NCBI RefSeq assembly: GCF_000758525.1
Contig: NZ_CP009241.1
Location: 2,790,001 to 2,854,000, forward strand
DNA from: Paenibacillus sp. FSL H7-0357
GTDB taxonomy: Bacteria > Bacillota > Bacilli > Paenibacillales > Paenibacillaceae
Length of the DNA: 64,000 nucleotides
Reading direction: 5' to 3'
Shown: piece after piece, positions 41,129 to 49,285 of the stretch
Position numbering within the stretch: the stretch's first letter is position 1
How the letters are laid out: every line of letters begins with the position of its first letter
The notes under the pieces: generated by a model
Told to the model about the DNA's origin: nothing
Database searches by the model: none
What the model saw: the letters and a program-made list of their open reading frames with translations, nothing else
Translations under genes and position numbers: made by a program

Positions 41129-42193
41129 ATGATGACCTACAATGACACTTTTATCCGTGCCTGTAAGAAGCAAGAGACAAACCATGTTCCCGTATGGTAC
41201 ATGCGCCAGGCCGGACGTTATGATCCAGAGTACCGTAAAATCAAGGAGAAATACTCGCTGCTGGAAATCTGCAGCCAGCCTGAACTTGCAGCGGAAGTAA
41301 CTCTGATGCCTGTTCGCAAGCTGGGCGTGGATGCGGCGATCCTTTATTCCGACATTATGAATCCGGTGGCGTCGCTTGGCGTGAAATTCGACATCGTCAA
41401 GAATATCGGACCGGTAATCGAGAATCCGATTGCTTCCGCAGCCGATGTGGACAGATTGAAGCCGATTGATGTAGAAGGGGATCTCAGCCACATCCTCAAG
41501 ACCATTGCCATGTTGGACAAGGAGCTGGAGGTGCCGCTGATTACCTTTGCAGGCGCGCCGTTTACCATTGCCAGCTATCTGATCGAAGGCAGGCCTTCCA
41601 AGAGCTATCACCGCACGAAAGAGATGATGTTCAGCCAGCCCCGGGTCTGGGAGAAGCTGATGGAGAAGCTGGGAGATATGGTGATCGCCTATCTGCGTGC
41701 CCATGTCCGCAGCGGCGGTAAAGCGTTCCAGCTGTTCGACAGCTGGGTAGGAGCTCTGGCTCCCCGTGATTTTGAACAATATGTCCTGCCAACCATTACG
41801 CGTATTTTTGCCGAACTTTCGGATCTCGATGTACCTAAGATCTACTTTCCCGGCGTAAGCTCCGGCGAACTGCTGCCAAGCCTAACGAATCTTAAGGCTG
41901 ATGTCATCGGAGTCGACTGGCGTGTGAGCCTGAGTGAAGGCAGACGAAGAACAGGCGGCAGATTTGCGATCCAGGGTAATCTGGACCCTTATCTGCTTAC
42001 AGCACCGATGGAGGTACTGAAGGAGCGGGCCAAGGAACTGATTGATGAAGGCATCCGGGAGCCGGGGTATATTTTCAACCTGGGTCACGGCTTATTTCCC
42101 GAGGCTTCTCTGGACACGCTAAGGGAGTTGACTGAGTATGTGCACGAGTACTCGGAGCAGGCGCTGAAAGAAGCTGCACAACCAAGAGCTTAG
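41129..42193 (+). CDS. hemE: Uroporphyrinogen III decarboxylase
   Basis: A 354-residue enzyme that removes four carboxyl groups from uroporphyrinogen III to give coproporphyrinogen III. Signature PVWYMRQAGRYDPEYR near the N-terminus, DAAILYSDIMNP, FAGAPFTIASYLIEG, GVDWRVSL, and FNLGHGLFPEA near the end are all present. GGAG lies five bases before ATG 41129, with ATG 41132 as an alternative. First gene of a hemE-hemH-hemY operon in the order found in Bacillus. Confidence 0.97.
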   Translation: MMTYNDTFIRACKKQETNHVPVWYMRQAGRYDPEYRKIKEKYSLLEICSQPELAAEVTLMPVRKLGVDAAILYSDIMNPVASLGVKFDIVKNIGPVIENPIASAADVDRLKPIDVEGDLSHILKTIAMLDKELEVPLITFAGAPFTIASYLIEGRPSKSYHRTKEMMFSQPRVWEKLMEKLGDMVIAYLRAHVRSGGKAFQLFDSWVGALAPRDFEQYVLPTITRIFAELSDLDVPKIYFPGVSSGELLPSLTNLKADVIGVDWRVSLSEGRRRTGGRFAIQGNLDPYLLTAPMEVLKERAKELIDEGIREPGYIFNLGHGLFPEASLDTLRELTEYVHEYSEQALKEAAQPRA

Positions 42194-42247
42194 GATGAAC
42201 AGCAGATTGCAGAGTATGGACATTATTCGTAAAAGGGGATGGAATCT

Positions 42248-43204
42248 GTGACAGCAAAAATCGGAGTTCTCGTGATGTCATACGGCACGCCTGAAAGTTT
42301 GGAGGGCGTAGAGGCTTATTACACCCACATCCGGCGCGGCAATGCACCTTCAGCCGAGCAACTGAAAGAACTGAAGGACCGCTATGAGGCCATTGTCGGC
42401 GGGGTCTTCCCGCTTAGAGAGAACACGGACCGGCAGGTGGAGGCTTTGCAGGAGGCGCTCAACAGCGGCCACAGCGGTGAGGATGTTCAATATATGTGTT
42501 ATCAGGGGCTTAAGCATGCACATCCGTTTATTGAAGACGGTGTTGAAGCTATGGCGCGGGATGGCATCACCCAGGCGGTCGGGATTGTACTTGCCCCCCA
42601 TTATTCGGTAATGAGTGTAGGAACCTACATTAAACGTGCCAGGGAAAAAGCTGAAGCCAGCGGAGTCAACATGGAATTTGTGGAGAGCTATCATCTGCAT
42701 CCCGAGCTGATTGATGTGCTCACCCGCAGAGTGTCTGCCAAGCTTGACCTCTTTGAAGAGACCGGCGCCGCCCGGGATGAGGTTCGTGTATTGTTCAGCG
42801 CCCATAGCTTGCCTGAACGGATTCTGGCCATGGGCGACCCGTACCGGGATCAGCTGCTGGAAACGTCAAAAGCGATTGCCGAGCAGGCCGGTGTAACCTC
42901 CTGGCAGTTTACCTGGCAGAGCGCGGGCAGAACGGCTGAGCCTTGGCTGGGCCCGGACATTCTGGATACGCTGCGTGAGCTTGGCGAAGCTCAGGTGAAA
43001 TACGTGCTGTCGGCCCCGATCGGTTTTGTTTCCGACCATTTGGAAGTGCTGTATGACCTCGACATTGAGGCGCAGGCACTGGCTTCGGAACTGGATCTGC
43101 GGCTGATGCGCACCGATTCGCTGAACAGTGACCCGGCCTATATGTCGGTCCTCAGCGATGTGGTGCGCACCAAAGCCAGTCAACTGAAGGTGAACCAGTC
43201 ATGA
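42248..43204 (+). CDS. hemH: Ferrochelatase (coproporphyrin III type)
   Basis: A 318-residue enzyme inserting iron in the tetrapyrrole; in Gram-positive bacteria the substrate is coproporphyrin III (CpfC). VLVMSYGTPESLEGVEAYYT, HIRRGNAP, the metal-site His in LAPHYSVMS, LFSAHSLPERI, and SWQFTWQSAGRTAEPWLGPD are visible. GTG 42248 is chosen because AAGGGG lies 9 bases upstream; ATG 42239 would touch that site. The stop overlaps the next start by four bases. Confidence 0.96.
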   Translation: MTAKIGVLVMSYGTPESLEGVEAYYTHIRRGNAPSAEQLKELKDRYEAIVGGVFPLRENTDRQVEALQEALNSGHSGEDVQYMCYQGLKHAHPFIEDGVEAMARDGITQAVGIVLAPHYSVMSVGTYIKRAREKAEASGVNMEFVESYHLHPELIDVLTRRVSAKLDLFEETGAARDEVRVLFSAHSLPERILAMGDPYRDQLLETSKAIAEQAGVTSWQFTWQSAGRTAEPWLGPDILDTLRELGEAQVKYVLSAPIGFVSDHLEVLYDLDIEAQALASELDLRLMRTDSLNSDPAYMSVLSDVVRTKASQLKVNQS

Positions 43205-44676
43205 CGGGTTCACCCCGTAAGGTAGTCATCATCGGCGGAGGCCTCAGCGGCCTCAGCGCCGCTTTTTACGTTCGTAAATACTACCGGGAAGCCGGATTAC
43301 AGCCGGATATTGTGCTAATCGAGAAGGATAAGGCGCTCGGAGGCAAGATCGAAACATTGCAACGTGACGGCTTCGTTGTTGAGAAAGGGCCGGATTCTTT
43401 TCTGGCCCGCAAAACGGCTATGAGCGATCTGGCCAAGGAGCTGAAGCTTGATCATGAGCTGGTCACCACCAATCCGAATGCCAAAAAGACGTACATACTG
43501 CAGCGCGGCAAACTCCACCCGATGCCGGCGGGGCTTGTTCTCGGCATTCCTACAGAGCTGAAGCCGTTCCTGAAGAGCGGGCTTGTGTCGTTCAGCGGCA
43601 AAATGCGGGCGATGCTGGACTTCGTTCTTCCGCCGCGCCGGAGCAGCGAAGATGAATCGCTCGGCCAGCTGATTGAGCGCCGTCTTGGCACTGAGGTGCT
43701 GGAGAATATGACCGAACCTCTGCTTGCCGGTATATATGCCGGAGATATGCGCAAGATCAGCCTACAGGCAACCTTCCCCCAGTTCGGTGAGGTGGAACGC
43801 CAATACGGCAGTCTTATCCGCGGGATGACTACGGGCCGCAAGCCTGTTGAGACGCATACGGGAACCAAAAAAAGCGCCTTCCTGACCTTTCGCAAAGGAC
43901 TGCAAAGTATGGTTCATGCCCTGATTCATGAACTGCATGATGTGGAGCAGCGCACCGGAACGGGTGCCGCCCTTATTACCGTCCGCACAGATAGCGGCCG
44001 CTCTTCTTCAGCCGAATCCGGTCCGCGGTACGCGGTAGAGCTGGATAACGGCGAAACGCTGCTGGCTGACGATATATACGTCACCGTGCAGAATTTTGCT
44101 GCCGCTGAGCTGCTCCGCCCCCATGTGGATGTGTCCGCACTGGATAACGTCAACTATGTATCGGTAGCCAATGTGGTAATGGCCTTTGCCAAGAAGGATA
44201 TCGTTACGGAATATGACGGCTCGGGGTTCCTTGTTCCCCGCAAGGAAGGGCGCAATATTACCGCCTGCACCTGGACTTCTACCAAATGGCTGCATACAAG
44301 CCCTGAGGACAAGGTGCTGCTGCGCTGTTATGTCGGCCGTTCAGGCGATGAACAGAATGTTGAGCTGCCGGATGAGGCGCTTGCGGAGCTGGTGCGCAAG
44401 GATCTGCGGGAAATTATGGGAGTTGGCGCACAGCCGCTCTTCACGGAGATTACCCGGCTGAAGCACTCCATGCCGCAGTATCCGGTCGGCCATCCCGGCC
44501 GTATCGCAGCGCTTCGCAGTGAGCTGTCGCAGAAGCTCCCGGGCGTCTACGCTTTTGGCGCCGGTTATGATGGCATCGGGATGCCTGATTGCATCAAACA
44601 GGCCAAGGAGACGGCTGAAGCCGCAGCCGGAAGCTTGAACAAGCAGCCCGCACCTGTGGGTGCATCCATAGGTTAG
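43201..44676 (+). CDS. hemY: Protoporphyrinogen/coproporphyrinogen III oxidase
   Basis: A 491-residue FAD enzyme (HemY/CgoX). The N-terminal dinucleotide site is VVIIGGGLSGLSAAFYVRKY, followed by IEKDKALGGKIETLQRDGFV with VEKGPDSFLARK. The C-terminal LPGVYAFGAGYDGIGMPDCI closes the FAD site. In Gram-positives it oxidises coproporphyrinogen III to coproporphyrin III with oxygen, ahead of HemH. Translation is coupled to hemH (ATGA). It ends at a terminator. Confidence 0.96.
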   Translation: MTGSPRKVVIIGGGLSGLSAAFYVRKYYREAGLQPDIVLIEKDKALGGKIETLQRDGFVVEKGPDSFLARKTAMSDLAKELKLDHELVTTNPNAKKTYILQRGKLHPMPAGLVLGIPTELKPFLKSGLVSFSGKMRAMLDFVLPPRRSSEDESLGQLIERRLGTEVLENMTEPLLAGIYAGDMRKISLQATFPQFGEVERQYGSLIRGMTTGRKPVETHTGTKKSAFLTFRKGLQSMVHALIHELHDVEQRTGTGAALITVRTDSGRSSSAESGPRYAVELDNGETLLADDIYVTVQNFAAAELLRPHVDVSALDNVNYVSVANVVMAFAKKDIVTEYDGSGFLVPRKEGRNITACTWTSTKWLHTSPEDKVLLRCYVGRSGDEQNVELPDEALAELVRKDLREIMGVGAQPLFTEITRLKHSMPQYPVGHPGRIAALRSELSQKLPGVYAFGAGYDGIGMPDCIKQAKETAEAAAGSLNKQPAPVGASIG

Positions 44677-44680
44677 AACC

Positions 44681-44721
44681 AAACGGTGAAGCGGAGGTGG
44701 TGGCGCTTCACCGTTTTTTTT
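44681..44721 (+). terminator. Intrinsic terminator of the hem operon
   Basis: AAACGGTGAAGCG (44681-44693) pairs with CGCTTCACCGTTT (44704-44716) and is followed by Ts. Confidence 0.9.
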
Positions 44722-44811
44722 ATGGAATTCCCGCCCGGCTATTTTGGAGGGAGCAGCATGAGTTATGCTATAATAGAACCAATTTAAAGGCAAAGGGGAT
44801 TGTTTGTACCC

Positions 44812-46206
44812 ATGTATCCGCCGAGATCACGCACACGACAGAACAATAAGCGCAGCACTAAACGCCGGCGCAGAAGGGTTTGGGCGTGGACCAACGTAAG
44901 TTTGCTTTTGTTGATGACCGCTATGCTAACCTATTATTTTATTGGAGATCACGACAAAGAGAATGCTGCCCCGCCACCGCCTTCAGAGGCGGTAGTTTCG
45001 CCTTCACCGGATGCCGTGACACCTGAGCCTGAAGCTACGGCGACCGTAACTCCTGAGGTCACAGCTAGTGCTGAACCTACTCCAGAACCCTCTCCAGAGG
45101 CTTCACCGGCACAGGAGAATATAACAGAGGCAACGCCATCCCCCGAGGCTAGCAGAGCTCCAGAGACTGCAATAGGTTCCGGAGACGATGGAGATGGCGG
45201 AGATGGTGGTAAGAATACCGGCGATGCGGTTTCCGGATTGCCGGAGAATGCCGGGGACACAGTCACGCTGAATTTTGCCGGGGACGTGATTTTTGCCGGC
45301 AAGGTTGGGGAACTGCTCCAGAAGAAAGGGTATGATTATTCCTATTCTGCCCTGAATGGAATGTTTAAGAAGGATGATCTCACCGTAGTGAATCTGGAAA
45401 CACCGATTACTACGGGTGGTGTGAGCGCCGAGAACAAGCAGTTTGTATTCAAGGGAGCGCCAGAGGCCTTGGATGCGCTGAAGTCAGCCGGTGTGGATGC
45501 GGTAAATCTTGCCAATAACCATACGCTGGATCAAGGGGAGCAAGGTCTGCTGGATACTTTGAGCAACCTCAGCAAGCGGGGGATTCCTTATGTAGGAGCA
45601 GGAGCCGACAGCAAGGAAGCTTATACGACCCAGTATTTTGAGCGCCAGGGAATCCGGATAGCCTTGCTTGGCTTCACACGTGTTATTCCTCATACCGACT
45701 GGATCGCCGGAGCGAAGAAGCCCGGTGTTGCTTCTGTCTATGACAGCAGAGAAGGGCTGAAGGCCATCGCCGCAGCCAAGAAGAAGGCTGACTTGGTCGT
45801 TGTAGTTGTCCACTGGGGGAAGGAACGGGTTGAACAATATGATGCGACCCAGCAGGAGCTGGGACGCAGCTTTATTGATGCCGGAGCGGACCTGGTGATG
45901 GGCGGCCACCCGCATGTGCTGCAGGGGATAGAGCCGTACAAGGGCAAATGGATCGCTTACAGCACAGGCAATTTTATTTTCACACGGTCCAAGGTTCCTG
46001 CTACCTGGGAGACCGCTGTTTTTCAGGCACAATGCACTGACAAAGGCGAGTGTTCGCTGAAACTGAGCCCGATGGACGCCGAATTAGGCCAGCCGGTGCC
46101 TATGAATGATGTGGATGGACAGCTTTTGCTGAATAAGGTTCAATCCTTATCTTCAGGACTTGTAACTATCAGAAACGACGGAACCGTCGTACAAGCCGGC
46201 AAATAG
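44812..46206 (+). CDS. CapA-family protein (PGA/capsule-type metallophosphatase fold)
   Basis: A 464-residue protein. A basic N-terminus (RTRQNNKRSTKRRRRR) and one membrane helix are followed by a linker of about 100 residues rich in Pro, Glu, Thr and Ser. The CapA domain starts near residue 145 with VTLNFAGDVIFAGKV and contains LTVVNLETPIT, NLANNHTLDQG, VVVVHWGKER and VMGGHPHVLQG with the metal-binding His and Asp. It probably acts outside the membrane. ATG 44812 is used; TTG 44800 is possible. CapA relatives include poly-gamma-glutamate synthesis proteins, but no capB/C genes are near. Confidence 0.9.
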   Translation: MYPPRSRTRQNNKRSTKRRRRRVWAWTNVSLLLLMTAMLTYYFIGDHDKENAAPPPPSEAVVSPSPDAVTPEPEATATVTPEVTASAEPTPEPSPEASPAQENITEATPSPEASRAPETAIGSGDDGDGGDGGKNTGDAVSGLPENAGDTVTLNFAGDVIFAGKVGELLQKKGYDYSYSALNGMFKKDDLTVVNLETPITTGGVSAENKQFVFKGAPEALDALKSAGVDAVNLANNHTLDQGEQGLLDTLSNLSKRGIPYVGAGADSKEAYTTQYFERQGIRIALLGFTRVIPHTDWIAGAKKPGVASVYDSREGLKAIAAAKKKADLVVVVVHWGKERVEQYDATQQELGRSFIDAGADLVMGGHPHVLQGIEPYKGKWIAYSTGNFIFTRSKVPATWETAVFQAQCTDKGECSLKLSPMDAELGQPVPMNDVDGQLLLNKVQSLSSGLVTIRNDGTVVQAGK

Positions 46207-46303
46207 GGCTAAACCAACAAGATAGTCGTAAGCAGCTCGCACCGGTCCCTGCAGATTTCACGGGGGAATCCGGAGACAGACCATACTTCTGCTGGAGGTA
46301 CTT

Positions 46304-47038
46304 ATGATGAAAAACATGTGTGTAGCCCACCGTGGATTCTCCGGGAAAGCGCCGGAGAATACGCTCGCAGCCGTTCGCATGGCGCTTGCTCTGCCTTATG
46401 TACGCTGGATGGAAATTGATGTTCAGCTGACCAGGGACGGGGTGCCGGTCGTCATCCATGATTTTACGCTGGACCGGACGACGAACGGACACGGCAAGAT
46501 TAAGAACATGGATTATGAGCATCTCCGGCGCCTGGATGCGGGAAGCTGGAAAGGGCGTGCCTTCCGGGGGGAGCGGGTCCCTTCGCTGGAAGAGGTGCTT
46601 GAGCTTGCTTCCGGCCGGCTGCGCCTGAATATTGAACTGAAGACCAGCGGTGATATGTATCCGGGTCTGGAGAAGGCAGTCATTGACCTTATCTCTTCCA
46701 AAGGGATGCGGGATGATGTTGTGCTGACCTCATTTGATGCCGGGGCATTGCAGCGGATCAAGGAGCTGGATCCGCGGTTTCGCACCGGTCTGATTTATGA
46801 TTCCAGAACCGGTGATCCGGCCCGTAAGCTGAAGGAGCTGGATTGCTCCTTTCTGTCCATCAGCTTTGCAAGGCTGAATCCGGGGCTGGCGAAGCTGCTT
46901 GCCGAACGCGGTGTCAAAACGATGGCCTGGACGGTGAACAAGGCGAAGGAGATGCGCCGTCTGGCTGAAATGCATTCCGATATCATGATCTGTACGAACC
47001 GTCCGGATATCTGGGGCGAAACTTTTCTGAAGGCTTAA
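46304..47038 (+). CDS. Glycerophosphodiester phosphodiesterase
   Basis: A 244-residue cytoplasmic enzyme cleaving glycerophosphodiesters to glycerol-3-phosphate and an alcohol. Catalytic motifs are AHRGFSGKAPENTLAA with the first His, MEIDVQLTRDGVPVVIHDFT with Glu, Asp and the second His, and LNIELKTSG. TIM-barrel length is normal. GGAGG lies before ATG 46304; ATG 46307 is close. No signal peptide, so it is the intracellular type. Confidence 0.93.
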   Translation: MMKNMCVAHRGFSGKAPENTLAAVRMALALPYVRWMEIDVQLTRDGVPVVIHDFTLDRTTNGHGKIKNMDYEHLRRLDAGSWKGRAFRGERVPSLEEVLELASGRLRLNIELKTSGDMYPGLEKAVIDLISSKGMRDDVVLTSFDAGALQRIKELDPRFRTGLIYDSRTGDPARKLKELDCSFLSISFARLNPGLAKLLAERGVKTMAWTVNKAKEMRRLAEMHSDIMICTNRPDIWGETFLKA

Positions 47039-47074
47039 GGACATTACCAATGGACGGGAAAGGAGCTGATTATA

Positions 47075-47698
47075 ATGTGTGCAGATGTTAATAACATATA
47101 CTGTGTTGGACGCAATTATAAATTACATGCCGAGGAGCTGGGAAACCAGGTTCCGGTGGAGCCGCTGATCTTCCTGAAGCCCTCTCATGCGGCGGTATCT
47201 CTCGATAAGGCCATTATTCATCTCCCGCAGGATGCCGGACTTATTCACTATGAAGGTGAACTGGTACTGCGCATCGCGCGTGATTATGTACCGGGCATGA
47301 GCGTGGAGGAACTGGTGGATGTCATGGCGCTCGGCCTGGATTTCACCCTGCGTGACGTGCATAATGATCTGCAGAAGAAAGGCTTGCCATGGACGGCTGC
47401 CAAAGGCTTCAAGAACGCTGCTCCGCACACCCCTTATATTGCTTTTCCCGAGCAGGAGGAGCTGGAAGCAACAGATTTCACCGTGTTGAAGAATGGGGTG
47501 GAAGTGCAGCGCGGGAATGTGAAGAACATGATTTTTTCGCTGCAAAAGATTGTTGAATTCATTGCCGCCCGCTACGGGCTTGGCAAAGATGATGTGATAT
47601 TCACGGGTACCCCTGCCGGGGTAGGTCCGGTTGTTTCAGGCGATTCCTTCGAGCTGTACTGGGGCGAGAAGCTTATGGGCACCTGCCTGATCGGTTAA
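47075..47698 (+). CDS. Fumarylacetoacetate hydrolase-family protein
   Basis: A 207-residue protein of the FAH superfamily. The metal-binding acidic residues lie in IHYEGELVLRI (ExE) and LGLDFTLRDVHNDLQKKGLP (Asp). The core ends with IFTGTPAGVGPVVSGD, typical of the family. Relatives act as acylpyruvate hydrolases or oxaloacetate decarboxylases. AAAGGAG precedes ATG 47075. It follows the GDPD gene by 36 bases, so co-transcription is likely. Substrate not determined. Confidence 0.88.
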   Translation: MCADVNNIYCVGRNYKLHAEELGNQVPVEPLIFLKPSHAAVSLDKAIIHLPQDAGLIHYEGELVLRIARDYVPGMSVEELVDVMALGLDFTLRDVHNDLQKKGLPWTAAKGFKNAAPHTPYIAFPEQEELEATDFTVLKNGVEVQRGNVKNMIFSLQKIVEFIAARYGLGKDDVIFTGTPAGVGPVVSGDSFELYWGEKLMGTCLIG

Positions 47699-47710
47699 CC
47701 TTAATCAGTC

Positions 47711-47738
47711 CTCGTCTTCCGGAGATTCGTCTCCGGAA
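47711..47738 (+). terminator. Hairpin, possible weak terminator
   Basis: TCTTCCGGAG and CTCCGGAAGA form a perfect stem with loop ATTCGT. Only a short T-rich stretch follows, so termination may be partial. Confidence 0.5.
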
Positions 47739-47771
47739 GATGCTTATTCTTGCAGAAGCGGAGTTGAATCT

Positions 47772-48578
47772 ATGTTATGGGTGATCGGTGCCTGCGGCGC
47801 TTTGCTGGTCGCCGGAGCGGCTTATGCCAAACAGTCGCTGAGCTTATCCGGCATGCTGGCGGCGGTTGTTATGGGGACCATTTATTTTGGTGCCGGAAAT
47901 GCCTTCTGGTTCGGCATCCTGCTGCTGTTCTTCATCTCTTCCAGTATGTTATCCAAACTTCATCATGAGAATAAGGCCGAACTGGAGCTGACGTATGACA
48001 AGACAGGACGCCGGGATGCCGGGCAAGTGTTTGCCAACGGCGGAATGGGCATGCTGCTCGTCCTGCTGAATGCCATTTATCCCCTGGAGATTTGGGGATT
48101 TCTCTTTATCGGCGTAATGGCAACCGTGACCTCGGATACCTGGGCCACGGAAATTGGCACGCTCTCCAAGAAACCTCCGCGGTCGGTGCTCACGGGCAAA
48201 ATCCTCCAGGCAGGAACCTCCGGCGGCGTATCGCTGCCGGGCACTCTGGCCGCCGCCGCAGGCGGAGCCTTCATTGGAGTTGCCTCCTGGGCGCTCCGGG
48301 CGGCCTCCGGCATGCCGGACCATTCCTTCCTGCGGCTTACGCTCGCCGGACTCGTGGGCGGTCTCGCCGGCGCTTTCGCCGACTCGATCCTGGGCGCTAC
48401 GGTGCAGCGGATGAACCGCTGCACTAAATGCGGCCGCGAGGTGGAAGCCTCGCAGCATTGTGGTCAGCCCACGGTGTATGCCCGCGGCTGGCGCTGGATG
48501 GACAACGACGCGGTCAATGCGCTGAGTTCGGTCATCGGCGGCGCTGCCGCGCTGCTGATCGGCTTTACAGCCAGTTAG
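47772..48578 (+). CDS. DUF92-family membrane protein
   Basis: A 268-residue protein with six or so helices. LSLSGMLAAVVMGTIYFGAG, RRDAGQVFANGGMGMLLVLL, TVTSDTWATEIGTLSKKPPR and FADSILGATVQRMNRC identify the DUF92/TIGR00297 family. Plant relatives (VTE6) phosphorylate phytyl phosphate, which suggests a prenyl-phosphate kinase-type activity, but the bacterial role is unknown. GGAG lies 8 bases before ATG 47772. A small Cys pair (CTKCG) lies near the C-terminus. Confidence 0.88.
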   Translation: MLWVIGACGALLVAGAAYAKQSLSLSGMLAAVVMGTIYFGAGNAFWFGILLLFFISSSMLSKLHHENKAELELTYDKTGRRDAGQVFANGGMGMLLVLLNAIYPLEIWGFLFIGVMATVTSDTWATEIGTLSKKPPRSVLTGKILQAGTSGGVSLPGTLAAAAGGAFIGVASWALRAASGMPDHSFLRLTLAGLVGGLAGAFADSILGATVQRMNRCTKCGREVEASQHCGQPTVYARGWRWMDNDAVNALSSVIGGAAALLIGFTAS

Positions 48579-48625
48579 AAAGTCAACAATACAGCAATGC
48601 GCCATATAGTCAGGAGGTGAACCGG

Positions 48626-49216
48626 ATGAGCAGTGCAGCAAATCACAAGCATACTGCCATTCTGGATGCCGCTTATGAGCTTTTCGGTTCAGGAGGTTTC
48701 TACGAGACGAAAATGTCCGAAGTGGCGGAACATGCGGGAATCGCTAAGGGTACAGTTTATTTGTATTTTAAAAGCAAGGAAGAGCTCTTTATGGCTGTCA
48801 CCCGCCGCGACTGCGAGGGCTTCATGCAGCAGCTTGAGCACAAGCTGGAGGACTGTACAGCTCCGACAGAGAAGCTGGCGGTGATCGCCGAACATCATCT
48901 GATGTATTATTACGAGCGCAAGCAGCACACCAAGCTGTTCTTCCGGGCTCCCAACAACAACCCGGAGCTGGTGGCCTATATGGCGCTTTTTATGGAGGAA
49001 TATATGCAGGCCGTGGTGAAGGTGCTCCTGGAAGGCGGGGCCTCCGAACCGGAGCTGATGGCTCAATCCTATATCGGGATGCTGGACCGGCTGAAGATGG
49101 ATATTCTGTTTCAACCCTCCTTTACGGAAGAGGACGCGTATAAGCGGGCAAAATTTGCTGCGGCGCTGTTTATTCACGGGGCAATCGGCAGTCTGAGTGC
49201 GGAGAATGGCTATTAA
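48626..49216 (+). CDS. TetR-family transcriptional regulator
   Basis: A 196-residue regulator. The HTH reads ILDAAYELFGSGGFYETKMS then EVAEHAGIAKGTVYLYFKSK, a classic TetR domain (residues about 10-55). ATG 48626 follows AGGAGG by 8 bases; the longer frame from 48428 lies inside the DUF92 gene and is rejected. The C-terminal helical domain has a FadR/YfiR-like look (TEKLAVIAEHHLMYYYE). It lies between DUF92 and ABC-F genes; its regulon is unknown. Confidence 0.9.
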   Translation: MSSAANHKHTAILDAAYELFGSGGFYETKMSEVAEHAGIAKGTVYLYFKSKEELFMAVTRRDCEGFMQQLEHKLEDCTAPTEKLAVIAEHHLMYYYERKQHTKLFFRAPNNNPELVAYMALFMEEYMQAVVKVLLEGGASEPELMAQSYIGMLDRLKMDILFQPSFTEEDAYKRAKFAAALFIHGAIGSLSAENGY

Positions 49217-49285
49217 ACGGCCAAAAGGGTCAACTAAACGCAGCATAAATCGGTAATGAAAATATAAGGCAAGCGAGGACAGCGT